42,772 nucleotides of DNA, from NCBI GenBank assembly GCA_031270705.1, contig JAISWW010000096.1, positions 1 through 42,772 of the forward strand, read 5' to 3'. The position numbers were made by a program, and so were the translations under genes. The notes beneath the pieces are model-generated. The model saw nothing but the letters and a program-made list of their open reading frames with translations, did not search any database and had not been told where the DNA came from. The DNA is from Deltaproteobacteria bacterium (GTDB lineage Bacteria; Desulfobacterota; Desulfarculia; Adiutricales; Adiutricaceae). Every line of letters starts with the position of its first letter. Position 1 is the stretch's first letter. Shown piece after piece: positions 1 to 9,848 of the stretch.

Positions 1-338
1 GCCATGATATCTCGAGTTAATCCGGATTCTAGCCTCTCCACGCTTTCGGATTCGATCCCACCAAAACTAAATTGAATAATTGGATTAGGCTTCCAGTCGT
101 AATCCGAGCCGTCTATCCACAGTCCTTTGAAAAGTTCCCTTTGGCCTCTTAAAATGGCCGCGAGAGCGCTCACCAAGAGAGACTTGCCGAAGCGACGGGG
201 CCGGGCCAGAAAGTATGGTTTTCTAAGCCTAACCAAGTTGTAAAGGAGCCTGGTCTTATCGGCGTAAACACAATTTCTCTTAACGATTGTCTCAAAGTCG
301 GCTATTCCGACTGGTAATTCTTTCACGCTTCCGGACAC
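1..338 (-). CDS. AAA-ATPase-like protein (PF09820 type), N-terminal part only
   Basis: About 112 codons of the N-terminus are present; the rest lies left of the window. The translation shows the layout of the PF09820 AAA-ATPase-like family: a start resembling LPVGIADFETIV, then a YADKT motif, then FLARPRRFGKSLLVSAL, which holds the P-loop-like GKS, then GQRELFKGLWI. I placed the start at a GTG (338) because AGGAG (346-350) lies seven bases upstream; a second in-frame GTG at 326 is possible. Family members are often multicopy in gut and symbiont-associated bacteria and their function is poorly defined. The gene sits beside a broken transposase, so this edge may be accessory DNA. Confidence 0.75.
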   Translation of the reverse strand, partial: MSGSVKELPVGIADFETIVKRNCVYADKTRLLYNLVRLRKPYFLARPRRFGKSLLVSALAAILRGQRELFKGLWIDGSDYDWKPNPIIQFSFGGIESESVERLESGLTRDIM

Positions 339-434
339 CTGGCCACTCCTATGAGGGCTTAAAATTATGGGCGAATGTCAACAGAAAGCGCTAATCAACT
401 ATTGAAGAATTATATCACGAACCGAAGAAATCCA

Positions 435-911
435 AAAGTGGCCAAGCCCAAAACAATCAAATTTGATGGAGCTTTTGAGGCGAGACTGGACGCCTTGGCT
501 TGTTCGTCCGCGCCAGATGGTAGAGTAAGATGAACTGTTCGCCTTTTGACTGATAAAGCGGTGGAACTGGGTATAGCGCCAGATGGAATATCTCATATGA
601 GTATCCAAAGGATTCTAAAAAAACGAAATAGGATCGCGCCATAAAAAATATTACAAAATTCCCCCCGAGCCTAACGCCCTAGTTCGTAGCCGCTATAAAG
701 GATGTTCTTGAGGCTGGTTGAACACGGTCGCGATAGAGTTGAGCGTTTTTGCCGGTCAACGCTTGGACAGACGTATCGCCGACATTAAAGACAATGAGAA
801 GAAGTAAGGGCCTGGGAAACCGACCGGAACGCTCTAAGCCCAGACATTACATGGCTCTTGGCTACCGAGGCGGCTCGAGTAAAATTCAGCCGACTTTACC
901 AGAAAATTTAA
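435..911 (+). pseudogene. IS630-family transposase remnant
   Basis: Two stretches in different frames match the IS630 layout. The first (about 435-643) reads TIKFDGAFEARLDALACS, then GRVR, a TGA stop where Trp is expected, then a TVRLLTDKAVEL-like helix and SHMSIQRILKK, which is the N-terminal helix-turn-helix region. The second (about 735-911) reads ELSVFAGQRLDRRIADIKD, a stop and frame change, then a WLLATEAARVKFSRLYQKI-like C-terminus ending in TAA at 909-911. The segment between them is only about 90 bp, so most of the DDE catalytic core is gone. Terminal inverted repeats were not identified. It is a decayed copy, not an active element. Confidence 0.75.
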
Positions 912-924
912 ATGTTACAAGGTA

Positions 925-949
925 CTAGTGGGGGGATTCCCCCCACTAG
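925..949 (-). terminator. Hairpin after hydrogenase operon
   Basis: A perfect 11-bp stem, CTAGTGGGGGG with CCCCCCACTAG around an ATT loop, lies 23 bases past the stop of the hydrogenase gene. There is no clean U tract on either side, so termination is inferred from strength and position. It also lies just past the end of the IS630 remnant and could belong to it. Confidence 0.5.
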
Positions 950-972
950 CTCTAACTCTTGGCCGCTACCCC

Positions 973-2676
973 TTAAATTGAGCTCCCCGCCTCGTGTCCT
1001 GGGTAATGGACGTGGAGGAGCTCATGGGCCCGATCTTTTAAAACCCCATTATAGAGGATGGCCATCAAGGGATTTTCCTCCGAGCGCTTAACGCTCGATA
1101 AGCGATCAGCCGCGTAAAGGCCTTGACCCCGGGCGGCTCGGTGAGGCAAGGAGGCGACCGGTTGACCGGCCCCACAGACGCAGCCCCCAGGACAAGCCAT
1201 GACTTCCACAAAGTCGTATTTGCGGGAGCCTTTTAAGAGTTCCTTAATGAGGTTTCTAGCGTTACCTAAGCCGCTGACCACGGCGATGGCGAGCTCTCGG
1301 CCACCCACCGTCACCTTGGCTTCCTTAAGGCCCTCTTGCCCCCGAACGCCCACAAAGGCGATCTTCTTTAAGCCGGTCGAGGAGCGATCATCGGCCAGCT
1401 CCCTTAAGACGGCCTCGGTCACTCCGCCCGTGACTCCAAAGATGACCCCGGCCCCACTAAGGACGCTGAAAGGCGTGTCCACGCCTTCCGCCTCCAAATC
1501 TTCCCAGATGACGCCGGCTTGCTGGATCATTTGGATCAGCTCTTGGGTAGTTAGGACATAATGGACATTGGGCTCCCCGTTGGTTTTGAACTCCTCTCTG
1601 GCCGCCTCGAATTTTTTCGCCGTGCAGGGCATGACGGCCACATGAACATGGCGCTGGCCACAATTTTTGTATTCTTCGCCAATGACGGAGGCGAACATCT
1701 GCATGGGCGAGCGACAAGTGGAAACATGAGGCGTTAATTGAGGATAATGTTTTTCCACAAAGTTGATCCAAGCGGGGCAACAAGAAGTAAAAAGAGGCAT
1801 TGACCTTAGACTTAAAAGACTTTGGGCGAATTCCCGAGACTCTTCCCTGACCGTTAAGTCGGCGGCGGTGGCCGTGTCAAAAACCCGGTCAAAGCCTAGC
1901 CGACGGAGGGCGGCCACGATTAAGCCCATGGAGTTTTCCCCGTCGGCCAAGCCAAAAGCCTGACCCAAGGCCACGCGGACGGCGGGGGCGACCTGGACGG
2001 TGACTAAGGTGTCCTTTTTGTCTAGTTCCCGCCAGACATCGCTAATGTCGTTTTTGACAATAATGGCCCCCGTGGGACAGACAGCGGCGCACTGGCCACA
2101 ACCCACGCAAGAGGACTCGGAGATGGGCGCGTCAAAAGAGGTGGAGACGCGCATCTTCGAGCCCCGATTAGCGAAATCAATGGCCCCCACCTGTTGGATC
2201 TCGTTACAAACGCGGACGCAGTCGCCGCAGAGGATGCACTTATTGAGATCCTTTGAGACGCACTTGGAGGACAAATCCGTCTTAGGATTTAAGGCGGTAT
2301 TAATGAAGCGGATATTGGCGATATTAAAACTGCGGGCCAAATCCTGGAGCCGGCAAGCCCCGCTCCGGCCACAAACTGTGCAGTCCCGGCAGTGGTTAGC
2401 TAAGAGGAGCTCCAGGATATTTCGCCGGTAGCGGCGAAGCCGCTGAGTGTTGGTCTTAATGACTAGGCCATCCCGAGGCTCCTCCGAGCAACTGGGAATC
2501 AGGCCGCCTCGATCATCCTCGACGATGCACATCCGGCAGCCGCCGTAGATTGACAGTTCCGAATGGTAGCAGAAGGTGGGGAGCTCAACGCCGGTTTTGC
2601 GGATTAGCTCCAGAACGTTTCTTTCTTCGCCTATTTCGACGGTTACCCCATCGATGGTCATGACGCCTTTTGTCAT
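973..2676 (-). CDS. hydA: [FeFe] hydrogenase catalytic subunit (HydA/HndD type)
   Basis: Catalytic subunit of a cytoplasmic NAD(P)-linked [FeFe] hydrogenase, which interconverts protons and H2. The 567-residue protein has the full modular order: an N-terminal [2Fe-2S] domain (C36, C47, C50, C63), a His-Cys3 [4Fe-4S] site (H95, C99, C102, C108), a two-cluster ferredoxin domain (C147/150/153/157 and C190/193/196/200), then the H-cluster domain. H-cluster motifs are TSCCPAW (C299, C300), MPCTAKKFE (C351) and MACPGGCVCGAGQP (C495, C499). All expected ligands and the proton-relay cysteine C299 are intact, and a small-subunit-like tail follows. It starts four bases after the NuoF-like gene stop, so it is the last gene of the operon. 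D. fructosovorans HndD and Thermotoga HydA share this form. None of the maturases HydE, HydF or HydG is in the window. Confidence 0.95.
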   Translation of the reverse strand: MTKGVMTIDGVTVEIGEERNVLELIRKTGVELPTFCYHSELSIYGGCRMCIVEDDRGGLIPSCSEEPRDGLVIKTNTQRLRRYRRNILELLLANHCRDCTVCGRSGACRLQDLARSFNIANIRFINTALNPKTDLSSKCVSKDLNKCILCGDCVRVCNEIQQVGAIDFANRGSKMRVSTSFDAPISESSCVGCGQCAAVCPTGAIIVKNDISDVWRELDKKDTLVTVQVAPAVRVALGQAFGLADGENSMGLIVAALRRLGFDRVFDTATAADLTVREESREFAQSLLSLRSMPLFTSCCPAWINFVEKHYPQLTPHVSTCRSPMQMFASVIGEEYKNCGQRHVHVAVMPCTAKKFEAAREEFKTNGEPNVHYVLTTQELIQMIQQAGVIWEDLEAEGVDTPFSVLSGAGVIFGVTGGVTEAVLRELADDRSSTGLKKIAFVGVRGQEGLKEAKVTVGGRELAIAVVSGLGNARNLIKELLKGSRKYDFVEVMACPGGCVCGAGQPVASLPHRAARGQGLYAADRLSSVKRSEENPLMAILYNGVLKDRAHELLHVHYPGHEAGSSI

Positions 2677-2680
2677 GGAA

Positions 2681-4561
2681 TCACCAACTTTCCTGGATAG
2701 CCTGAAATTTACAGGCGTTTATACAGGCGCCACAACGGACGCATTTATCAAGATCAATAAAAAACGGCTCCTTGACTTTGCCCGAAATGGCCGCGGAGGG
2801 GCAAGCTTGGGCGCATTTGGAGCAGCCCTTGCACTTATCCTCCTCAATGGAAAAGCGTTTCATCTTGGCGCACACGTGGCCTGGACAACGCTTTTCCACG
2901 ATATGAGCCTCATACTCGGAGCGGAAATGGCGAATGGTGCTGACCACCGGGTTAGGAGCGGTTTTGCCTAAGCCGCACAAGGCGGTGTTAGAGATCGTGT
3001 CGGCTAGCTCCAAAAGGAGATCCAGATCCCGAACGACGCCTCGGCCCGTCACGATCCTTTCCAATATCATTAACATCCGTTTGGTGCCTTCGCGGCAGGG
3101 CACGCATTTGCCGCAAGACTCATTTTGGATGAAATTCATAAAGAAGCGAGCCACCTCAACCATGCAGGTCTCGCTATCCATAACGACTAGGCCGCCGGAG
3201 CCAATCATGGCCCCCACTTTTTTGAGAGAATCAAAGTCCAAAGGCAGATCGAGATGCTCCTTGGTTAAGCAGCCCCCCGAAGGCCCGCCAATCTGAACGG
3301 CCTTAAAGTCTTTTCCGTCCGGAATCCCGCCGCCAATGTCATAGATAATTGTGCGCAAGGTGGAGCCCATGGGCACCTCAATGAGCCCGGTGTTGCGAAT
3401 ATTGCCGGTCAAAGCGAAAGCTTTGGTGCCGGCGCTATTGCTTGTCCCAAATGAGCGGTGCCATTTGGCTCCTTTGTTAATAATTTCCGGGACATTGGCG
3501 AAGGTTTCCACGTTGTTTAAAACCGTGGGTTGGTTGAAAAGCCCCTTCTCCGCGGTGCGCGGCGGTTTCACCCGCGGCATGCCGCGTTTGCCCTCAATTG
3601 AGGAAGTCAAAGCGCTCCCTTCGCCGCAGACAAAGGCCCCGGCGCCGCGGTTGATTTTTATCCTAAAGCTGAAATTGGAACCTAAGATGTTGTCCCCTAA
3701 AAGCCCGCGCTCGGTGGCCTCCTCAATGGCCAGTTTCAAGCGGTTAACGGCCATGGGGTATTCGGCCCTAACATAGATGTAAGCTTCGGAAGCGTCGCAA
3801 GCTATCCCGGAGATCAGCATCCCCTCTAACATCCGGTGCGGATCGCCCTCCATAACGCTCCGATCCATAAAAGCCCCCGGATCGCCCTCGTCGCCGTTAC
3901 AGACCACATATTTGGGCTTGGCTTTTTGACGTTGCACCTCGGCCCATTTCTTGCCAGCCGGAAAGCCGCCGCCGCCTCGACCCCTAAGGCCTGAGTCGGA
4001 CAGCTCTTTAATGATATCGTCCGGGCTGAGATCGAAGAGGGCTTTCTCAAAAGCCGAGTATCCGCCTAGGCCGAGGTATTCTTTGACGCTGGTGGCGTCG
4101 ATCTGGCCACAATGTTCCAAGACTAGCCGGGTTTGTTGTTGATAAAAAGGAATCTCGTCTTGTTTGGGAAAGATTTTGTCATTAAACGAGTAGGCCAAGC
4201 GGGGAATGTGCCGACCATTGATGACGGTTTCCTCAACGATTTCTTCGCAGTCCTCGGGTTTGACTTTGATATAGAGATAACCGGAAGGCTCAATCCTCAC
4301 CAAGGGCCCCATCTCGCAAAAGCCGTGGCAACCGCTGGATTTAACGCTAATTTCTTGGCCATGGGGCTCCTCAGTCAGGGTGACGGCCACTTTTTGCCCC
4401 TTGGCCGTCAATAGCTCAACCAGGTGGTCACGGATGCCCAAGGCCCCGCCGGCGATACAGCCGGTTCCGGCGCAGACCAGTATTTTTGTCGTTTGTTGGG
4501 CTAGGGCTCGCGCGTAGAAACGGCGGGCTTGCTGGAGGTCGGCTCGGCTAGTTAGTCTCAT
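2681..4561 (-). CDS. hydB: NADH/FMN-binding hydrogenase subunit (HydB/HndC, NuoF-like)
   Basis: Flavoprotein subunit carrying electrons between NAD(H) and the hydrogenase. The 626 residues show a thioredoxin-like [2Fe-2S] domain (C30, C35, C78, C82), the NuoF core with the glycine-rich GRGGGGFPAGKKW and GDEGDPGAFMDR stretches that bind NADH and FMN, the SCGKCVPCREGTKRM [4Fe-4S] site, and a C-terminal two-cluster ferredoxin tail (CKGCSKCAQAC and CVRCGACINAC). This is the long HydB form typical of trimeric, often electron-bifurcating, enzymes; bifurcation itself cannot be read from sequence alone. The start overlaps the upstream NuoE-like gene by 14 bases, indicating translational coupling. The fused N-terminal domain may stand in for a separate HndB. 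Confidence 0.95.
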   Translation of the reverse strand: MRLTSRADLQQARRFYARALAQQTTKILVCAGTGCIAGGALGIRDHLVELLTAKGQKVAVTLTEEPHGQEISVKSSGCHGFCEMGPLVRIEPSGYLYIKVKPEDCEEIVEETVINGRHIPRLAYSFNDKIFPKQDEIPFYQQQTRLVLEHCGQIDATSVKEYLGLGGYSAFEKALFDLSPDDIIKELSDSGLRGRGGGGFPAGKKWAEVQRQKAKPKYVVCNGDEGDPGAFMDRSVMEGDPHRMLEGMLISGIACDASEAYIYVRAEYPMAVNRLKLAIEEATERGLLGDNILGSNFSFRIKINRGAGAFVCGEGSALTSSIEGKRGMPRVKPPRTAEKGLFNQPTVLNNVETFANVPEIINKGAKWHRSFGTSNSAGTKAFALTGNIRNTGLIEVPMGSTLRTIIYDIGGGIPDGKDFKAVQIGGPSGGCLTKEHLDLPLDFDSLKKVGAMIGSGGLVVMDSETCMVEVARFFMNFIQNESCGKCVPCREGTKRMLMILERIVTGRGVVRDLDLLLELADTISNTALCGLGKTAPNPVVSTIRHFRSEYEAHIVEKRCPGHVCAKMKRFSIEEDKCKGCSKCAQACPSAAISGKVKEPFFIDLDKCVRCGACINACKFQAIQESW

Positions 4562-5039
4562 GGCTCAGCTCCTCCTTCAGCTCGGCCAGTAAGGTCGAGA
4601 CCTTGCTCGGGGTCATGGCCGGGTAGACTTTGTCGTTGACCGTCAAAACCGGGGCTAAACCGCAAGCTCCCAAACAAGAAACTGTCTCCACCGTAAAGTT
4701 GAGGTCAGCCGTGGTCACCTCATCGCTGGCTAGGCTGAGCTCTTTGCGGAGCCTTTCTAGGATGGGCGTGGATTTCCGCACGTGACAGGCCGTGCCATCG
4801 CAAACCTTAAAGATGAAGCGGCCCTTGGGCTCCAGAGAAAAATTCTCATAAAAAGTCACGACCGAATAGATACTGGCTTCGCTCACTCCCACGCGATGGG
4901 CCAGAGGCGCGAAGGCCGCCTTGGGGATATAGTGGTAGCGTTCCTGAATATCCTGGAGGATGGCGATGACCGCGCTGGGGCTGTTTTGGTGGGCGCCAAT
5001 GATTTCGTCAAGGAGCTGGGCGCTCAATTCTTGGCTCAT
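4548..5039 (-). CDS. hydC: NuoE-like [2Fe-2S] hydrogenase subunit (HydC/HndA)
   Basis: Small electron-transfer subunit of the hydrogenase. The 163-residue protein is the NuoE-type fold: a helical N-terminal domain followed by a thioredoxin-like domain binding one [2Fe-2S] cluster through C80 and C85 (VCDGTACHVRKS) and C122 and C126 (SCLGACGLAP). Length and motifs match the family. It is the first large gene of the operon hydC-hydB-hydA and overlaps the next gene. An unusual leader with a hairpin at 5129-5152 and a 22-codon frame at 5238-5306 lies upstream. Confidence 0.95.
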   Translation of the reverse strand: MSQELSAQLLDEIIGAHQNSPSAVIAILQDIQERYHYIPKAAFAPLAHRVGVSEASIYSVVTFYENFSLEPKGRFIFKVCDGTACHVRKSTPILERLRKELSLASDEVTTADLNFTVETVSCLGACGLAPVLTVNDKVYPAMTPSKVSTLLAELKEELSHETN

Positions 5040-5128
5040 AGTCTTTCTTAATCCGTTTCTCCGGCCTGGCGCCGGAAGCTCTTAAGGCCGCCCAAAGGCT
5101 AAAAAACTGGCGGCCATTATTGACAACT

Positions 5129-5152
5129 AAAAATCGGGGTAAGCCGATTTTT
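5129..5152 (-). promoter_or_regulatory. Terminator-like hairpin in hydrogenase leader
   Basis: A perfect 9-bp stem, AAAAATCGG with CCGATTTTT around a six-base loop, ends in five U residues in the minus direction. It lies 90 bases before the hydC start and 85 bases after the stop of a possible 22-codon leader frame. It could be an attenuator of the operon or simply the terminator of a short leader transcript. Confidence 0.45.
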
Positions 5153-5237
5153 GACCTTAAAAAATTTATATAACCCGGCGATAGATTCATTTTTCTTATT
5201 ATCCATCGCTAGCGAAATGTCTGGTTGCCAAAATACG

Positions 5238-5306
5238 CTACTCAAAAAGAGCGATATGAGAATTTTTTTGACAATAAATTTTCAGCTTAAAAATCTTAGC
5301 CATCAT
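5238..5306 (-). CDS. Possible 22-residue leader peptide upstream of hydrogenase operon
   Basis: The minus strand has an AAGGAG (5313-5318) six bases before ATG, followed by 22 sense codons and TAG. The peptide begins MMAKIFKLKIYCQ and has no recognised relatives. The strong ribosome binding site in otherwise non-coding AT-rich DNA is the main evidence. Its place ahead of a terminator-like hairpin and the hydrogenase genes suggests a leader or a tiny independent gene. It could still be chance. Confidence 0.35.
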   Translation of the reverse strand: MMAKIFKLKIYCQKNSHIALFE

Positions 5307-6293
5307 AAAAAACTCCTTTTTCTGATTAATTAAATTAATGACATCTAATCACCTATAATTATATAGTTAAGCGTAAAAAATCCCCTGAACAGCCTAAAAT
5401 AATTTTAAACTGAGCTAATAGAAAAAAGCGTCTGGACGGAGATAGAACCGTATTTTAAATTTGGCCCAGCTAAGAATTAGCGATTCCTGGCAAAGCGGGC
5501 CATTTTAAGGATTTGTCGCCTCCCATGAATTTGGCCAAAAGACCCAGTTATACGTAAATTTAATAATATAAATTAATTATTATAATTTATAATAATGGAT
5601 TTTGGATAAAAAAATCCCATAAAGCTTTGACCAGCCAAATTGGCCAAAACCCAGTCATAGGCAAAATAAATATTATAAATTATTTATTATAATTTATAAT
5701 AGCTGATTTTGAGTAAAAAAATCCTCTCAACGCTTTGATAATAAAAAAATAAATCAAAGCCCAGAATAAAAATTTTTAAAAAACCAGCTGGCCCCAAAGA
5801 AAAAAGCCCAGCCTTAAAAAATTCAGTCCCCAATGACTTTACGTTTATGTTTAGATCAGCGATTTGTTTTTAGGATAGCAAAAAAAATTGAGGCTGTAAA
5901 GTTTTTTTTGGTTATTTGACAAAATTTATTTTAGGCCAAAGCCCGCTTAGGAAATCTCGCTCGAGCGATCCAAAGCCAGAAGGCCTTAGCCAAGAGACGA
6001 AACCTAGAATTTAGCCCAGAAAAGTCTATATTTTTTGGCGACTCTTGAGGCCAATATTGAAAGCGAAAATTTTTCGCGGCTTAAGTCAAGAAATTTTTCC
6101 CGCTCCATAATTAATTCGGCCTTAATCTGGCCAAAGCCGGGAGCCTTGGGGAGCGGAAGAAGATTTTTTAACCCCGTTTAAGCGTTTGACGAAAATCTTG
6201 AGCCAGATCGTCTAGCCCGGCCTTAAAGCGGCTGGCCAGAAGTCGCCCCGCGCTTAAGGCGCGGGCGTGTTTAAAGGCCTCCCGCCCCTTACC
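5307..6293. other. AT-rich non-coding gap
   Basis: No convincing gene on either strand. A possible minus-strand -10 box TATAAT (5358-5363) could serve the leader peptide, but its -35 is weak. The stretch contains the tandem hairpin element at 5531-5738. A 7-bp GC-rich hairpin, CCCGCGC with GCGCGGG (6247-6265), lies just upstream of the ahcY promoter. The remainder is homopolymer-rich and featureless to my reading. Confidence 0.6.
5531..5738. repeat. Tandem pair of diverged double-hairpin units
   Basis: Two direct units of about 100 bp (5531-5630 and 5640-5738, offset 109) both begin TTGGCCAAAA, run through CCAGT, and end near GCTTTGA. Each holds the same 9-bp palindrome, TATAAATTA with TAATTTATA around a 7-base loop (stems 5567-5575/5583-5591 and 5674-5682/5690-5698). 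Each also has a second short stem of the form GATTTT with AAAATC. The loops differ while the stems are kept. Confidence 0.7.
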
Positions 6294-6322
6294 TTGAATT
6301 TAAGCCCCTTTTTTCTTAAAAT
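6294..6322 (+). promoter_or_regulatory. Predicted sigma70 promoter of ahcY
   Basis: TTGAAT (6294-6299) and TAAAAT (6317-6322) are separated by exactly 17 bases. Transcription would start near 6329, giving a leader of about 114 bases before the GTG start. No riboswitch fold was recognised in that leader. Confidence 0.5.
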
Positions 6323-6430
6323 AACTTGTCGCGCGAGTCCCTCTGGGCCTTCCCAAGACCTCCATATGGCTTAAAATCGCCACTTCCCGCCAATAAAAAG
6401 GGCTAAACTCGCTAATCACGACTTATTTAA

Positions 6431-8646
<2,216 letters not shown>

Positions 8647-8774
8647 AAGGCCATTCTATTTCTCAATATCAACCAAATCGCTTAAAAGTTATTTATAACA
8701 CAAAAATATATATAACGTTAAGTCTATTCCCTTCCTTAAGCTTTAATTAAGGGTATTTAGAACAACTTAATTGG

Positions 8775-8793
8775 AAAGGCCTGGGGAGCCTTT
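8775..8793 (+). terminator. Weak terminator-like hairpin
   Basis: AAAGGC pairs with GCCTTT across a seven-base loop, followed by a short T-rich stretch, about 130 bases past the stop of the exported protein. The stem is short, so the call is weak. The rest of 8647-8943 is AT-rich and shows no gene. Confidence 0.3.
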
Positions 8794-8943
8794 TCTCGCC
8801 CTATGGCCTCGCCGCTAGATCAAAATTGGGCTCGTAAAACAAATTACTAGACAAATCCCCGCGTTTAGGTTAATTTACCAGAATTCTTACTGGCCCTCGA
8901 CCGCGCCCAAACTCGCGCTTCAAGCCTCGGACACACTTAAAGA

Positions 8944-9675
8944 ATGGAAACGCCAATATTTATCAAAGATAGCGACAACAGCCCCTTACGCGTGGATAAA
9001 CTGAAATTTTTTGACGGTCAGGTGGGCATTACCATCTGTCCAGGCAAATATGACGATTTAGCTAGATCTGGGCCCACCCATCGAGACGTAAAAAAGGATC
9101 TGACTCTGGCCAAAGACTGGGGAGCCAAACTCGTGGTCACCCTTTTGGAAGACCACGAAATAGAGTATTTGCGCGTCCAACACATGCCCGAAGTGATTCA
9201 AGAGCTCGGTTTAAGCTGGTGGCGCTCGCCAGTCCCGGATGGCCACGCCTTGGAAATCCCCGGTCACCCCTTTTTGGATCCCCAATACGACCACTGGACG
9301 CTCCCCAACGCCCTCATCCGCCGATTTCTCAAAGCGGGCGGAAAAGTTCTTATCCATTGTCGGGGCGGCTTAGGGCGGACGGGCACCTTAGTTTCGCGTC
9401 TCCTCATTGAGGAAGGCTATGAGCCGCGCGAAGCCATCGCCAAAGTCCGGGAGGCTCGCCGGGGCTCGGTGGAAAATGGCCAGCAAGTCGACTACCTTTT
9501 GGATCTGCCTAGAAGGCTGGCCCAAAAAGATAGACTCTACGCGGCTTTGGCCGCTATCCCCGATGAGGCTCAGAACCAGCCTATTCAGACTCTCTTCGCG
9601 GATCCGCTCAAGTTTGATTTGTGCCAGTGGCGCCAATTGGTGAAAACCCTTTTGCCCAAAGATCTAATTGGTTAA
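8944..9675 (+). CDS. Dual-specificity/tyrosine-type protein phosphatase (CDKN3-like)
   Basis: 243 residues with the cysteine phosphatase signature HCRGGLGRTG, giving catalytic C139 and phosphate-binding R145. A PVPDG segment around D99 is placed like the general-acid loop of this superfamily. The upstream part, with its VVTLLEDHE strand, resembles the CDKN3-like domain (PF05706) found in scattered bacterial proteins. The C-terminal 60 residues are unassigned. No signal peptide is visible, so it is likely cytoplasmic. The substrate is unknown, and no partner kinase is nearby. It stands alone, converging on the pilT operon. Confidence 0.85.
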   Translation: METPIFIKDSDNSPLRVDKLKFFDGQVGITICPGKYDDLARSGPTHRDVKKDLTLAKDWGAKLVVTLLEDHEIEYLRVQHMPEVIQELGLSWWRSPVPDGHALEIPGHPFLDPQYDHWTLPNALIRRFLKAGGKVLIHCRGGLGRTGTLVSRLLIEEGYEPREAIAKVREARRGSVENGQQVDYLLDLPRRLAQKDRLYAALAAIPDEAQNQPIQTLFADPLKFDLCQWRQLVKTLLPKDLIG

Positions 9676-9801
9676 AACCGCCAAAACCTAAAAATCCATA
9701 AGCTATTTCGGCCTAGCTCTCTCTAGATCTGTCTAAAAAAAGCCTATTAGCCCTTATAAATCGCTAGTTTTATCTATAATTTTAATTATCGCTTAAAAAA
9801 A

Positions 9802-9828
9802 AGAAAAAAAGACTTTTGGCCAAAGGTC
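9802..9828 (-). terminator. Terminator of the pilT-NYN operon
   Basis: In the minus direction GACCTTT and AAAAGTC pair (one mismatch) around a GGCC loop at 9811-9828, followed by seven T residues, 20 bases past the NYN gene stop. Confidence 0.6.
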
Positions 9829-9848
9829 AAAGGCTGTTTGGGGAAAAA

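Noticed and set aside
5008-5190. A 60-codon minus frame ahead of hydC
   Set aside because: It overlaps the start of hydC in another frame, lacks a ribosome binding site and has no protein-like pattern.
5040-5530. Rex-type redox operator upstream of the hydrogenase operon
   Set aside because: No TTGTGAA-type inverted repeat with matching TTCACAA was found; TTGTCAA alone is insufficient.
5531-5738. Replication origin, suggested by AT-rich repeats
   Set aside because: No cluster of DnaA boxes and no dnaA, dnaN or gidA-type genes nearby.
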